A stretch of DNA of 64,000 nt from UBA5342 sp965662645 (GTDB taxonomy: Bacteria > Bacteroidota > Bacteroidia > Bacteroidales > UBA5342). The stretch lies in assembly GCA_965662645.1 (NCBI GenBank), contig CBFIII010000003.1:73557-137556 (forward strand). Direction: 5' to 3'. A program made the translations under genes and the position numbers. A model generated the notes under the pieces. That model had not been told where the DNA came from. It saw nothing but the letters and a program-made list of their open reading frames with translations, and did not search any database. Of the stretch, positions 37,111 to 44,499 are shown one piece after another (position 1 is the first letter of the stretch; every line of letters begins with the position of its first letter).

Positions 37111-37144
37111 AACGCCTCGCCTTTATAATAAGAGGCGAGGCGTT
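37111..37144. terminator. Bidirectional terminator between convergent genes
   Basis: A 12-bp GC-rich perfect stem (AACGCCTCGCCT/AGGCGAGGCGTT) with a 10-nt loop is flanked by T-runs on both strands. It serves the scaffold-like gene (plus) and the DUF3078 gene (minus). Confidence 0.85.
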
Positions 37145-37170
37145 GGTTTTTTTATAATGCAGACTCTATA

Positions 37171-38025
37171 TTATAAGGTATATGTTATACCAAGAGCAAG
37201 CATCTCTTTCCATTGTACATCTGCAACGATATCATCGTCGTATATCATATTAAATATAAGAGATGCATTGAAGTATTTATTCACTTTAAAAGTGATCATA
37301 TTATCCCAGTTGACATCTACATTTTGAGGTTTGTCTATATAGTTTGAGAATAAACCTAGTTGTGTGGAATATTTAACATTTTCCATTAGATCTACTTTAT
37401 AGGCTATTTTAACATAAGCACCTAATTCTGCTCTGAACTTTTCATCTACATCTACACCAAATGCACCTGCATGTGATAAGGTGTCGTCAACAACAAAAGT
37501 CATTTTCCCTGTAATAGGGGATATGAAAAGAGAGAAGTTGTCATTAGGTTTATAATCCATACCAATGGCTACATTCAAAAATGCTGGTGCCATGAAATTA
37601 GATATAGGATCTGTAGCTCCCACTGCATCATAACCTTTGGTAAATTGAGTTTTGAAATCAACTAAACCAGTGTAATACCATTTATTTGATGCCTTTTGTC
37701 CATATTTAGATGAAAATTCTAACTTATCATCACTTTTGAACCAGTCTTGATTATCTTGTTTTAGACTTCCGTACCCAATGTTGAGGGTGTTGTCCCAGGT
37801 GTGATTGCCTTTTTTATAGTTAGCAAAACCATCAAATAAAGCGACACCTGACATGGAATTCTGACCACCTGCTGCCCAATTATCCATGGCTGTTTGTGAA
37901 AAGTTAAGGGTAAAGCTTGCTCCTTTTTTCCACAGGCTTTCTGCTTTTTCTTCTTCTGTAGTTTCTTGTGCTAGTGTTATTAGCGAAATGCTCATCATTG
38001 CGAGCAACCATAAAATCTTTTTCAT
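37171..38025 (-). CDS. DUF3078 domain outer-membrane-associated protein
   Basis: The 284-residue protein has a signal peptide (residues 1-19). The WKKGASFTLNFSQTAMDNWAAGGQNSMSG block is the signature of DUF3078, a Bacteroidetes family. The rest is alternating strands with aromatic ends (WDNTLNIGYGSLKQ, KWYYTGLVDFKTQF, ISPITGKMTFV), as in a small outer-membrane beta-barrel. Function is unknown. A terminator separates it from the upstream mscS gene, so it probably has its own promoter. Confidence 0.88.
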   Translation of the reverse strand: MKKILWLLAMMSISLITLAQETTEEEKAESLWKKGASFTLNFSQTAMDNWAAGGQNSMSGVALFDGFANYKKGNHTWDNTLNIGYGSLKQDNQDWFKSDDKLEFSSKYGQKASNKWYYTGLVDFKTQFTKGYDAVGATDPISNFMAPAFLNVAIGMDYKPNDNFSLFISPITGKMTFVVDDTLSHAGAFGVDVDEKFRAELGAYVKIAYKVDLMENVKYSTQLGLFSNYIDKPQNVDVNWDNMITFKVNKYFNASLIFNMIYDDDIVADVQWKEMLALGITYTL

Positions 38026-38058
38026 ATTATTCTGTTTTTATTGTTTCAATTATAAATG

Positions 38059-38091
38059 AAAGTAGCCTTGTCATTAGGGCAAGGCTACTTT
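38059..38091 (-). terminator. Terminator of the mscS gene
   Basis: A perfect 12-bp stem (AAAGTAGCCTTG/CAAGGCTACTTT) with a 9-nt loop lies 8 nt after the mscS stop on the minus strand. Confidence 0.75.
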
Positions 38092-38098
38092 TAAATCC

Positions 38099-38920
38099 TT
38101 ATTTGTCGGTGTGAACATCCATTTGAGGGAAAGGAATTTCAATACCTTTAGCGTTGAATACCGTATATATTTCTTTGTTGATATCAAAATAAACGCCCCA
38201 ATAGTCTGCTGCTTCTACCCAAGCACGTGTGGTGAAATTTACTGAAGAATCAGCCATCTCTCCTAAACCAATGAAGGTGGCTGGATCTTTTAAAATGCGT
38301 TCATCGGCATCTAACACTTTTTGAATCGTGTCTTTGATGGTTTTAAAGTCACTACCATAAGCAACACCAAAGCTCCAATCTACACGTCTTGTCTTTTGTG
38401 TCGAAAAGTTGACTAAGGAAGACGTGGAAATACTTCCGTTAGGGATGATGATCGTTTTGTTATCTGTTGTTGTTAGTATGGTGCTGAAAATTTGAATCTC
38501 TTTGACTACGCCATCATAACCCTGCATACTTACATAGTCTCCTATTTTGTAGGGCTTAAGTATAAGAATGAGTGTTCCACCAGCAAAGTTCTGTAAGGTG
38601 CCCTGTAAAGCTAAACCTACGGCTAAACCTGCAGCACCTAAGATGGCTATGAATGATGTCATCTCAATGCCAATCATGCCCATAGTGCTGATAACGACTA
38701 ATACTTTTAGACCGATACCTACAAGGCTACCTATAAAACCGATTAAGGCTTTGTCCAGATTTTGTTTGATCATTAGATTCTTGATGTTTTTTGTCAAGAA
38801 TTTAGCTATCCATAAGCCAATAATAAGAAAGACGATGCCGCCTATTATTTTTAGTCCATATTGTACAACGAAATCCATTAGAGTTTCTAATACTGCTTGT
38901 ACTTGTGTTAAATCTTCCAT
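38099..38920 (-). CDS. mscS: Small-conductance mechanosensitive channel (MscS family)
   Basis: The 273-residue membrane protein is the size of E. coli MscS. It has three membrane segments (about 21-43, 66-88, 93-120). The pore-lining TM3 has the Ala/Gly-rich pattern AILGAAGLAVGLALQGTLQNFAGG. A beta domain (KPYKIGDYVSMQGYDGVVKEI) and the IPNGSIS motif near 155 follow. It opens under membrane tension to release solutes in hypo-osmotic shock. It has its own promoter and terminator. Confidence 0.93.
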   Translation of the reverse strand: MEDLTQVQAVLETLMDFVVQYGLKIIGGIVFLIIGLWIAKFLTKNIKNLMIKQNLDKALIGFIGSLVGIGLKVLVVISTMGMIGIEMTSFIAILGAAGLAVGLALQGTLQNFAGGTLILILKPYKIGDYVSMQGYDGVVKEIQIFSTILTTTDNKTIIIPNGSISTSSLVNFSTQKTRRVDWSFGVAYGSDFKTIKDTIQKVLDADERILKDPATFIGLGEMADSSVNFTTRAWVEAADYWGVYFDINKEIYTVFNAKGIEIPFPQMDVHTDK

Positions 38921-38954
38921 AATTATAATATTGTATGTTTATTTGATTATTAAA

Positions 38955-38985
38955 CAAATATAGTATTTAATGTTTAAAGGGTAAA
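38955..38985 (-). promoter_or_regulatory. Promoter of the mscS gene
   Basis: TATATTTG at 38955-38962 on the minus strand and a 3-of-4 -33 box (TTTA) at 38982-38985 with a 19-nt spacer. Confidence 0.5.
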
Positions 38986-39066
38986 TATGATTTCTATTAG
39001 ATGTAGATGCTTTTGTGATAATTACCACCATAATGAATCTTTTTTTTCATCTTTTTCGAGTTAGCT

Positions 39067-39097
39067 ATTGTGGGGTAAAAAAAATATACTATTTTTG
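39067..39097 (+). promoter_or_regulatory. Promoter of a possible small RNA upstream of the tRNA cluster
   Basis: ATTG (3 of 4) at 39067-39070 and TATTTTTG at 39090-39097 with a 19-nt spacer. It is separate from the tRNA promoter 190 nt downstream. Confidence 0.5.
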
Positions 39098-39103
39098 CGC
39101 CCG

Positions 39104-39230
39104 CAATTGGAAATCAAGCGAGATTTTTAACGAAAACAAGAGGTGATTATAACTTGTTGAAAGGCCTATAAAAGTTTGTCTGTGAAAGTTTATCGGATGA
39201 TATTTTGGCTTGATTTATTTAAATTTCAAC
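39104..39230 (+). ncRNA. Candidate structured small RNA
   Basis: AAATCAAGC (39111-39119) is exactly complementary to GCTTGATTT (39208-39216), closing an 88-nt domain. Inside lie the hairpin AACAAG/CTTGTT (39135-39140 with 39153-39158) and the short hairpin TATC-GGAT-GATA (39191-39202). A promoter lies just upstream. No known RNA family is recognised, no coding frame fits and no clear terminator follows. It could instead be part of a long tRNA leader. Confidence 0.35.
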
Positions 39231-39257
39231 AATTAGAAAAATAATTTTAATCGAAGT

Positions 39258-39287
39258 TTTGTTTTTAAATAATATTGATTACTTTTG
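39258..39287 (+). promoter_or_regulatory. Promoter of the tRNA cluster
   Basis: TTTG at 39258-39261 and TACTTTTG at 39280-39287 with an 18-nt spacer, about 50 nt before tRNA-Tyr. Confidence 0.65.
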
Positions 39288-39337
39288 CACTCCGTTTGAA
39301 ACAAGAGAGTATCAAACATCATTTATTTACTGAAATT

Positions 39338-39419
39338 GGGAAGATACCAAAGTGGCCAACTGGGGCGGACTGTAACTCCGCTGACATCGTCTTCGTAGGT
39401 TCGAATCCTGCTCTTCCCA
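39338..39419 (+). tRNA. tRNA-Tyr (GTA)
   Basis: The acceptor arms GGGAAGA/TCTTCCC, a long variable arm typical of bacterial tRNA-Tyr, the anticodon GTA in ACTGTAACT and the TTCGAATCC T-loop are all visible. CCA is not encoded. Confidence 0.95.
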
Positions 39420-39492
39420 CTAAGTAGCAAAATTTAGAATGAGTATCAATTTTTAGGATTGATTTGAAATCTGAAGTTTTAAACTTTATTTT

Positions 39493-39565
39493 GCGGGAGT
39501 AGCTCAGTTGATAGAGCATCAGCCTTCCAAGCTGAGGGTCGCGGGTTTGAATCCCGTCTCCCGCT
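39493..39565 (+). tRNA. tRNA-Gly (TCC)
   Basis: A 73-nt cloverleaf: GCGGGAG/CTCCCGC acceptor, AGCTCAGTTGATAGAGC D-arm, anticodon TCC in CTTCCAA. CCA is not encoded. Confidence 0.95.
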
Positions 39566-39629
39566 CAAAAAAGAAGGGTGTCATCGTATTTATTTTAGAG
39601 CGAGACATTTTTCTTTAATGTGACTAAAA

Positions 39630-39703
39630 GCCGAATTAGCTCAGTTGGTCAGAGCACGTGATTTGTAATCTCGGGGTCCTCAGTTCGAATCTGAGATTCG
39701 GCT
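39630..39703 (+). tRNA. tRNA-Thr (TGT)
   Basis: A 74-nt cloverleaf: GCCGAAT/ATTCGGC acceptor, anticodon TGT in the loop TTTGTAA, T-loop TTCGAAT. A T-run follows the 3' end. Confidence 0.95.
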
Positions 39704-39741
39704 CTTTTTTTTAACACATTGAATTGGCTAGTACCTCTACT

Positions 39742-39813
39742 GCCGACGTAGCTCAGAGGTAGAGCGCTTCCTTGGTAAGGAAGAGGTCACGAGTTCAAAT
39801 CTCGTCGTTGGCT
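39742..39813 (+). tRNA. tRNA-Thr (GGT)
   Basis: A 72-nt cloverleaf: GCCGACG/CGTTGGC acceptor (with one G-T pair), anticodon stem CTTCC/GGAAG around TTGGTAA. It precedes tuf, as thrT does in many bacteria. Confidence 0.95.
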
Positions 39814-39858
39814 CTTTTTTCTTTTTTCAATAAGCGATAGAAGAAAGGGGTGTCAATT

Positions 39859-39889
39859 TTTGTGTTTGCAATTTTTATTTTTATCTTTG
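39859..39889 (+). promoter_or_regulatory. Promoter of tuf
   Basis: TTTG at 39859-39862 and TATCTTTG at 39882-39889 with a 19-nt spacer are an ideal Bacteroidetes promoter, about 45 nt before the ATG. Confidence 0.75.
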
Positions 39890-39935
39890 GAAGTCAATTC
39901 CTGTAACAAACTTAATATAATAAAATCATTTAGCC

Positions 39936-41123
39936 ATGGCAAAAGAACATTTTGATAGATCCAAGCCGCACGTGAACATTGGTACAATTGGGCACGTTGA
40001 CCACGGTAAAACAACTTTAACTGCTGCAATTACAACTGTATTAGCTGCAAAAGGTTTTTGTGAAATTAAAGATTTCGACCAAATCGATAACGCACCAGAA
40101 GAAAAGGAACGTGGTATTACTATTAATACTGCTCACGTTGAGTATTCTACTGAAAATCGTCATTACGCTCACGTTGACTGTCCTGGTCACGCCGATTACG
40201 TAAAGAACATGGTTACAGGTGCTGCTCAAATGGATGGAGCAATTCTTGTTTGTGCTGGTACTGATGGTCCTATGCCTCAAACTCGTGAACACATCCTTCT
40301 TTGTCGTCAAGTAAATGTACCTAGAATCGTTGTTTTCTTAAACAAGGTGGATATGGTAGATGACGAAGAGCTTCTTGAATTAGTTGAGATGGAACTTCGC
40401 GAATTGTTAGACTTTTATGACTTTGATGGTGATAACACTCCTATTATTCAAGGTTCTGCTTTAGGTGCTCTTAACGGAGAGCCAGAGTGGGTTGAGAAAG
40501 TGATGGAGCTTATGGATGCTGTTGATTCTTGGATTCCACTTCCTGTACGTGATGTTGAAAAACCATTTTTAATGCCTATCGAGGATGTATTCTCTATTAC
40601 TGGTCGTGGTACTGTTGCTACAGGTCGTATTGAAGCTGGTATCGTTAAAACTGGTGAAGAATTACAGATTAACGGTTTAGGTGCTGAAGGCAAGAAAACT
40701 GTTTGTACTGGTGTTGAGATGTTCCGTAAGATTCTTGATGAAGGTCAAGCTGGTGATAATGTTGGTATATTACTTCGTGGTATTGCTAAAGAAGATATCA
40801 AACGTGGTATGGTATTAACTCATCCTGGAACTATTAAGACTCATACTAAAGTGAAAGCTGAAGTTTATATTTTGAAGAAAGAAGAAGGTGGTCGTCACAC
40901 TCCTTTCCATAACAAATATCGTCCTCAGTTTTACATTCGTACTCTTGATGTAACTGGTGAAATTACTCTTCCTGAAGGAACTGAAATGGTAATGCCAGGC
41001 GATAATGTAACTATTACTATAGAATTTATTACTCCAGTTGCTTGTAACTTAGGTCTTCGTTTTGCTATCCGTGAGGGTGGTCGTACTGTAGGTGCAGGTC
41101 AAATTACTGAAGTAATATCATAA
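39936..41123 (+). CDS. tuf: Elongation factor Tu
   Basis: The 395-residue GTPase delivers aminoacyl-tRNA to the ribosome. The G1 motif GHVDHGKT is at residues 19-26, the G3 DCPGHAD near 81, and NKVDMVDD as G4 near 136. The switch region with RGITI is intact. Domains 2 and 3 show the usual GRGTVATGRIE and GGRHTPF segments. It stands between the tRNA-Thr and tRNA-Trp genes in the conserved tRNA-tuf-secE cluster and has its own promoter and terminator. Confidence 0.99.
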   Translation: MAKEHFDRSKPHVNIGTIGHVDHGKTTLTAAITTVLAAKGFCEIKDFDQIDNAPEEKERGITINTAHVEYSTENRHYAHVDCPGHADYVKNMVTGAAQMDGAILVCAGTDGPMPQTREHILLCRQVNVPRIVVFLNKVDMVDDEELLELVEMELRELLDFYDFDGDNTPIIQGSALGALNGEPEWVEKVMELMDAVDSWIPLPVRDVEKPFLMPIEDVFSITGRGTVATGRIEAGIVKTGEELQINGLGAEGKKTVCTGVEMFRKILDEGQAGDNVGILLRGIAKEDIKRGMVLTHPGTIKTHTKVKAEVYILKKEEGGRHTPFHNKYRPQFYIRTLDVTGEITLPEGTEMVMPGDNVTITIEFITPVACNLGLRFAIREGGRTVGAGQITEVIS

Positions 41124-41150
41124 TAGATATATAATAAAAAATATATGGTA

Positions 41151-41184
41151 AAAAGTCCCGTCTGATATTTATGTCGGGACTTTT
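41151..41184 (+). terminator. Terminator after tuf
   Basis: AAAAGTCCCG (41151-41160) pairs perfectly with CGGGACTTTT (41175-41184) and runs into a T-tract. It lies between tuf and tRNA-Trp, so downstream genes need readthrough or another promoter. Confidence 0.8.
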
Positions 41185-41202
41185 TTACTACATATTTTTA
41201 AT

Positions 41203-41275
41203 ACGGGTTTAGCTCAGTTGGTAGAGCACTGGTCTCCAAAACCAGGTGTCGGGAGTTCAAGTCTCTCAACCCGTG
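41203..41275 (+). tRNA. tRNA-Trp (CCA)
   Basis: A 73-nt cloverleaf: ACGGGTT/AACCCGT acceptor, anticodon stem CTGGT/ACCAG around CTCCAAA (anticodon CCA), discriminator G. It lies 28 nt before secE, as in many bacteria. Confidence 0.95.
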
Positions 41276-41303
41276 CTTTCATCGAATTAAGAAATACTGA
41301 TAA

Positions 41304-41492
41304 ATGAATCTAGTACACAATATAAAGGCCTCCTATGACGAGCTAGTCAACAAGGTGAGCTGGCCTACTTGGCCAGAGTTGATGAACAGTGCAGTAGTTG
41401 TTCTTATTGCTTCCGTAATAATTGCATTGATTGTGGCTGTCATGGATATTAGTTTTGAGAACTTGATGGATTTTGTTTACGGTTTATTCTAA
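41304..41492 (+). CDS. secE: Preprotein translocase subunit SecE
   Basis: The 62-residue protein is of the short, single-membrane-segment SecE type. The conserved amphipathic part (SYDELVNKVSWPTWPELMNS) precedes one TM helix (AVVVLIASVIIALIVAVMDI). It is an essential part of the SecYEG channel. nusG follows 14 nt later. Confidence 0.95.
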   Translation: MNLVHNIKASYDELVNKVSWPTWPELMNSAVVVLIASVIIALIVAVMDISFENLMDFVYGLF

Positions 41493-41506
41493 AAATCTGA
41501 AGTAAC

Positions 41507-42058
41507 ATGGCTGAAAATCAGGCAATGAGATGGTATGTCCTTCGTGCTATAGGTGGGAAAGAGAGAAAGGTCAAGGAAACCATTGAAAGAGAAATGAGTA
41601 TTAGCGATGTCTTGGGTGATAATGTCGCTCAGGTTTTAGTACCTACCGAAAAAATCTTTCAAGTACGAAATGGTAAGAAAGTTGCCAAAGAGCGCGTACT
41701 TTATCCCGGTTATATTTACATTGAAGCATCGTTAACTAGTGAAGTTCCTCATATTTTGAAGAGTTTTACTAATGTTATTGGTTTTTTGCAAGATAAGCAA
41801 AGAAAACCTATAGCTGTACGAACTTCTGAAGTTAATCGTATCTTAGGTAAAGTAGATGAGTTAGCGCTTAGTGATAACGAGTATGAAGTTTTGTTCATCG
41901 TGGGTGAAACAGTTAAAGTTATTAATGGACCATTTAATGGTTTTACTGGCTTAATTGAAGAAGTTAACGAAGAAAAAAAGAAACTAAAAGTTATGGTTAA
42001 GATCTTTGGTCGTAAGACACCGTTAGAGCTTGGCTATATGGATGTTGAAAAAGGATAA
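41507..42058 (+). CDS. nusG: Transcription termination/antitermination factor NusG
   Basis: The 183-residue protein has the NGN domain (MRWYVLRAIGGKERKVKETIE; LYPGYIYIEASLTSEVPHILKS) and a C-terminal KOW domain (GETVKVINGPFNGFTGLIEEVNEEKKKLKVMVKIFGRKTPLEL). It binds RNA polymerase and links it to Rho or the ribosome. The gene order secE-nusG-rplK is the conserved one. Confidence 0.97.
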   Translation: MAENQAMRWYVLRAIGGKERKVKETIEREMSISDVLGDNVAQVLVPTEKIFQVRNGKKVAKERVLYPGYIYIEASLTSEVPHILKSFTNVIGFLQDKQRKPIAVRTSEVNRILGKVDELALSDNEYEVLFIVGETVKVINGPFNGFTGLIEEVNEEKKKLKVMVKIFGRKTPLELGYMDVEKG

Positions 42059-42183
42059 AATATAAAGGTTAAGACCGTCTTAGTACATTATTAATATAGG
42101 AATGGCTAATGCGGTTTTGTTCGTTATGTGTTTTTCATCAGCTATTATTGAATTTAAAATTTTATTAACAAACTAAAAGAACC

Positions 42184-42627
42184 ATGGCTAAAGAAGTAAG
42201 TGGACTGATTAAGTTACAGATCCGTGGTGGTGCTGCTAATCCTTCACCGCCAGTAGGTCCTGCACTTGGTGCCAAAGGAGTAAACATCATGGAGTTCTGT
42301 AAGCAGTTTAATGCTAGAACTCAGGATAAAGCTGGAAAAGTTTTACCCGTCGTGATCACAGTATATTCCGACAAATCTTTTGACTTTGTAATCAAGACTC
42401 CTCCAGCAGCGGTACAGTTGTTAGAGGCAGCCAAACTTAAATCAGGTTCTGCGGAACCTAATCGTACCAAAGTAGCAACTGTTACTTGGGACCAGATTAA
42501 AGCGATTGCTGAGGATAAGATGGAAGATTTAAACTGTTTTACAGTTGGATCTGGCATGAAGATGGTAGCAGGAACAGCGCGTAGTATGGGAATCAATGTA
42601 TCAGGTGATTTCCCGGATAATAACTAG
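42184..42627 (+). CDS. rplK: 50S ribosomal protein L11
   Basis: The 147-residue protein has the Pro-rich loop NPSPPVGPALGAKGVNIMEFCKQFN and the C-terminal rRNA-binding domain (GSGMKMVAGTARSMGINV). It is part of the GTPase-associated centre. The 125-nt leader after nusG has a short palindrome (TAAGAC-C-GTCTTA, near 42069) that might take part in L1 feedback; this is inference. Confidence 0.98.
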   Translation: MAKEVSGLIKLQIRGGAANPSPPVGPALGAKGVNIMEFCKQFNARTQDKAGKVLPVVITVYSDKSFDFVIKTPPAAVQLLEAAKLKSGSAEPNRTKVATVTWDQIKAIAEDKMEDLNCFTVGSGMKMVAGTARSMGINVSGDFPDNN

Positions 42628-42643
42628 AAAACGTTTTTGAAAA

Positions 42644-43339
42644 ATGGCAAAATTAACAAAAAATCAAAAGCTCGCTTTCGAGAAAGTTGACCGGGAAAAA
42701 GAATATTTATTAGAAGATGCTTGTAAATTAGTGAAAGAAATTTCTTTTACTAAATTCGATGCTTCAGTTGATATTGATATTCGACTTGGTGTAGATCCTC
42801 GTAAAGCGAATGAAATGGTGAGGGGAGTTGTTTCTCTTCCTCACGGAACAGGTAAAGAAATTAAAGTTCTAGTCCTGTGTACTCCTGACAAAGAAGCTGA
42901 GGCTAAAGAAGCTGGTGCTGATTTCGTTGGACTAGATGAGTATGTAGAGAAAATTAAGAAAGGTTGGACTGATGTAGATGTTATTATCACAATGCCTTCA
43001 GTAATGGGAAAAGTTGGTCAGTTAGGTCGTATCTTAGGTCCTCGTGGTTTAATGCCTAACCCTAAAAGTGGTACTGTTACCATGGAAGTAGGGAAAGCTG
43101 TTAAAGAGGTAAAACAAGGTAAGATCGATTTCAAAGTAGATAAATTTGGTATTATTCATACTTCAGTAGGAAAAGTTTCTTTTGAACCTGAAAAGATTAA
43201 AGATAATGCCCAATTATTTATAGATACTGTGAATAAACTTAAGCCTCAATCACTGAAAGGTTCTTATGTAAAGAGCATTTATTTATCTTCAACTATGAGT
43301 CCTAGTGTTAAAATTGACTCTAAGTCTGTATTAAATTAA
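42644..43339 (+). CDS. rplA: 50S ribosomal protein L1
   Basis: The 231-residue protein forms the L1 stalk and usually represses the rplK-rplA message. Conserved segments are DIDIRLGVDPRKANEMVRG, GRILGPRGLMPNPKSGTV and SFEPEKIKDN. It follows rplK by 16 nt. Confidence 0.98.
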   Translation: MAKLTKNQKLAFEKVDREKEYLLEDACKLVKEISFTKFDASVDIDIRLGVDPRKANEMVRGVVSLPHGTGKEIKVLVLCTPDKEAEAKEAGADFVGLDEYVEKIKKGWTDVDVIITMPSVMGKVGQLGRILGPRGLMPNPKSGTVTMEVGKAVKEVKQGKIDFKVDKFGIIHTSVGKVSFEPEKIKDNAQLFIDTVNKLKPQSLKGSYVKSIYLSSTMSPSVKIDSKSVLN

Positions 43340-43346
43340 CCGGAAC

Positions 43347-43871
43347 ATGAGAAAAGAAGAAAAAAGTGCTATTGTTGGTCATATTTCCGACACAATTGCG
43401 AAGTATTCTCACTTTTATTTAACTGACATCGATTCTTTAGATGCGTTACAAACAAGTAATTTACGTCGTAGCTGTTTTAAAAACGAAATTGAACTAGTAG
43501 TAGTTAAAAACACATTATTAAAAAGGGCTCTTGAAGAATCAGATATAGATTATTCTGAACTTTATCCTACATTGAAGGGTAATACCTCTGTTATGTTTTG
43601 TAACGTTGGTAATGCTCCTGCAAAATTGATTAAATCAATGCGAAGTAAGAAAATGGAAAAACCTTTTCTTAAAAGTGCATTTGTTTCAGAATCAGTTTAT
43701 TTAGGTGATGAGCAATTAGAATTCTTATCCGCTATTAAGAGCAAGGATGAACTTCTCGGTGATATTATTTCATTATTACAATCACCGGCTAAAAACGTTA
43801 TTTCTGCATTACAATCAGGAAATGGCATTATCCATGGTTTATTAGAAACTATTGGAGAGAAGAACAACTAA
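43347..43871 (+). CDS. rplJ: 50S ribosomal protein L10
   Basis: The 174-residue protein anchors the L7/L12 stalk. The N-terminal rRNA-binding part (EEKSAIVGHISDTIAKYSHFY; LRRSCFKNEIELVVVKNTLL) and a C-terminal helix for L7/L12 are visible. It lies 7 nt after rplA. Confidence 0.97.
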   Translation: MRKEEKSAIVGHISDTIAKYSHFYLTDIDSLDALQTSNLRRSCFKNEIELVVVKNTLLKRALEESDIDYSELYPTLKGNTSVMFCNVGNAPAKLIKSMRSKKMEKPFLKSAFVSESVYLGDEQLEFLSAIKSKDELLGDIISLLQSPAKNVISALQSGNGIIHGLLETIGEKNN

Positions 43872-43908
43872 TTATATTTTTAAAAACAACAACTTAAATT
43901 ATACAAAA

Positions 43909-44280
43909 ATGGCAGATTTGAAAAAATTAGCTGAGGAGTTAGTAAACCTTACAGTAAAAGATGTAAACGAGCTAGCAACTATTCTTAAAGACGAGTACGG
44001 TATTGAGCCAGCAGCAGCTGCAGTAGCAGTAGCAGCAGGTCCTGCAGCAGCAGCTGAAGTTGAAGAGCAGACTGAATTCTCTGTAATTCTTAAAGCAGCA
44101 GGTGCTAATAAATTAGCTATTGTTAAACTTGTAAAAGAATTAACTGGAGCTGGTCTTAAAGACGCAAAAGGAATGGTAGATAGCGCTCCAGCAGCTATCA
44201 AGGAAGGTATTGCTAAAGACGAAGCTGATGCTATTGTTAAGCAATTAGAAGAAGCTGGCGCTGAAGTTGAGCTTAAATAA
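43909..44280 (+). CDS. rplL: 50S ribosomal protein L7/L12
   Basis: The 123-residue protein has the N-terminal dimer domain (MADLKKLAEELVNLTVKDVNEL), an Ala-rich hinge and the C-terminal factor-binding domain (AGANKLAIVKLVKELTGAGLKDAKGMVD). The ATG at 43909 is chosen over an upstream in-frame ATG inside rplJ because it gives the standard length and N-terminus. Confidence 0.98.
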   Translation: MADLKKLAEELVNLTVKDVNELATILKDEYGIEPAAAAVAVAAGPAAAAEVEEQTEFSVILKAAGANKLAIVKLVKELTGAGLKDAKGMVDSAPAAIKEGIAKDEADAIVKQLEEAGAEVELK

Positions 44281-44304
44281 AAATTGCCGTTTTTAAACGG
44301 TTTT

Positions 44305-44343
44305 GGTTTAGTTTCCCCTGTCCGGGGAGACTAAACCTTTTTT
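44305..44343 (+). terminator. Terminator or attenuator between rplL and rpoB
   Basis: A 14-bp stem (GGTTTAGTTTCCCC with GGGGAGACTAAACC, one G-T pair), a 5-nt loop and TTTTTT. It probably lets only part of the ribosomal-protein transcripts reach rpoB. Confidence 0.85.
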
Positions 44344-44436
44344 GGTATATGGATTATAAGTTGGAAATAGAGCTTTTTCTAGCATAACTTTTTAAGAGGT
44401 TATCAAGCTCAAGTCCCTTTACCATAGCGGTTTTTA

Positions 44437-44451
44437 GACTCAGCGTGAGTC
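44437..44451 (+). promoter_or_regulatory. Short palindrome in the rpoB leader
   Basis: GACTCA-GCG-TGAGTC, 6-bp arms with a 3-nt centre, lies 49 nt before the rpoB ATG. It may be a small RNA hairpin or a protein site. No partner protein is known. Confidence 0.35.
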
Positions 44452-44499
44452 AATAATATGAAGCATACTGCTTTCATTAACAAAATAAATTCAGCATAA

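Noticed and set aside
38568..38963. 131-codon plus-strand frame with Pro/Ile/Lys-rich translation
   Set aside because: It is the reverse of mscS; the composition is that of an antisense frame.
43852..43908. Upstream ATG for rplL inside rplJ
   Set aside because: It would add 19 residues to a protein whose N-terminus is well known; ATG at 43909 fits.
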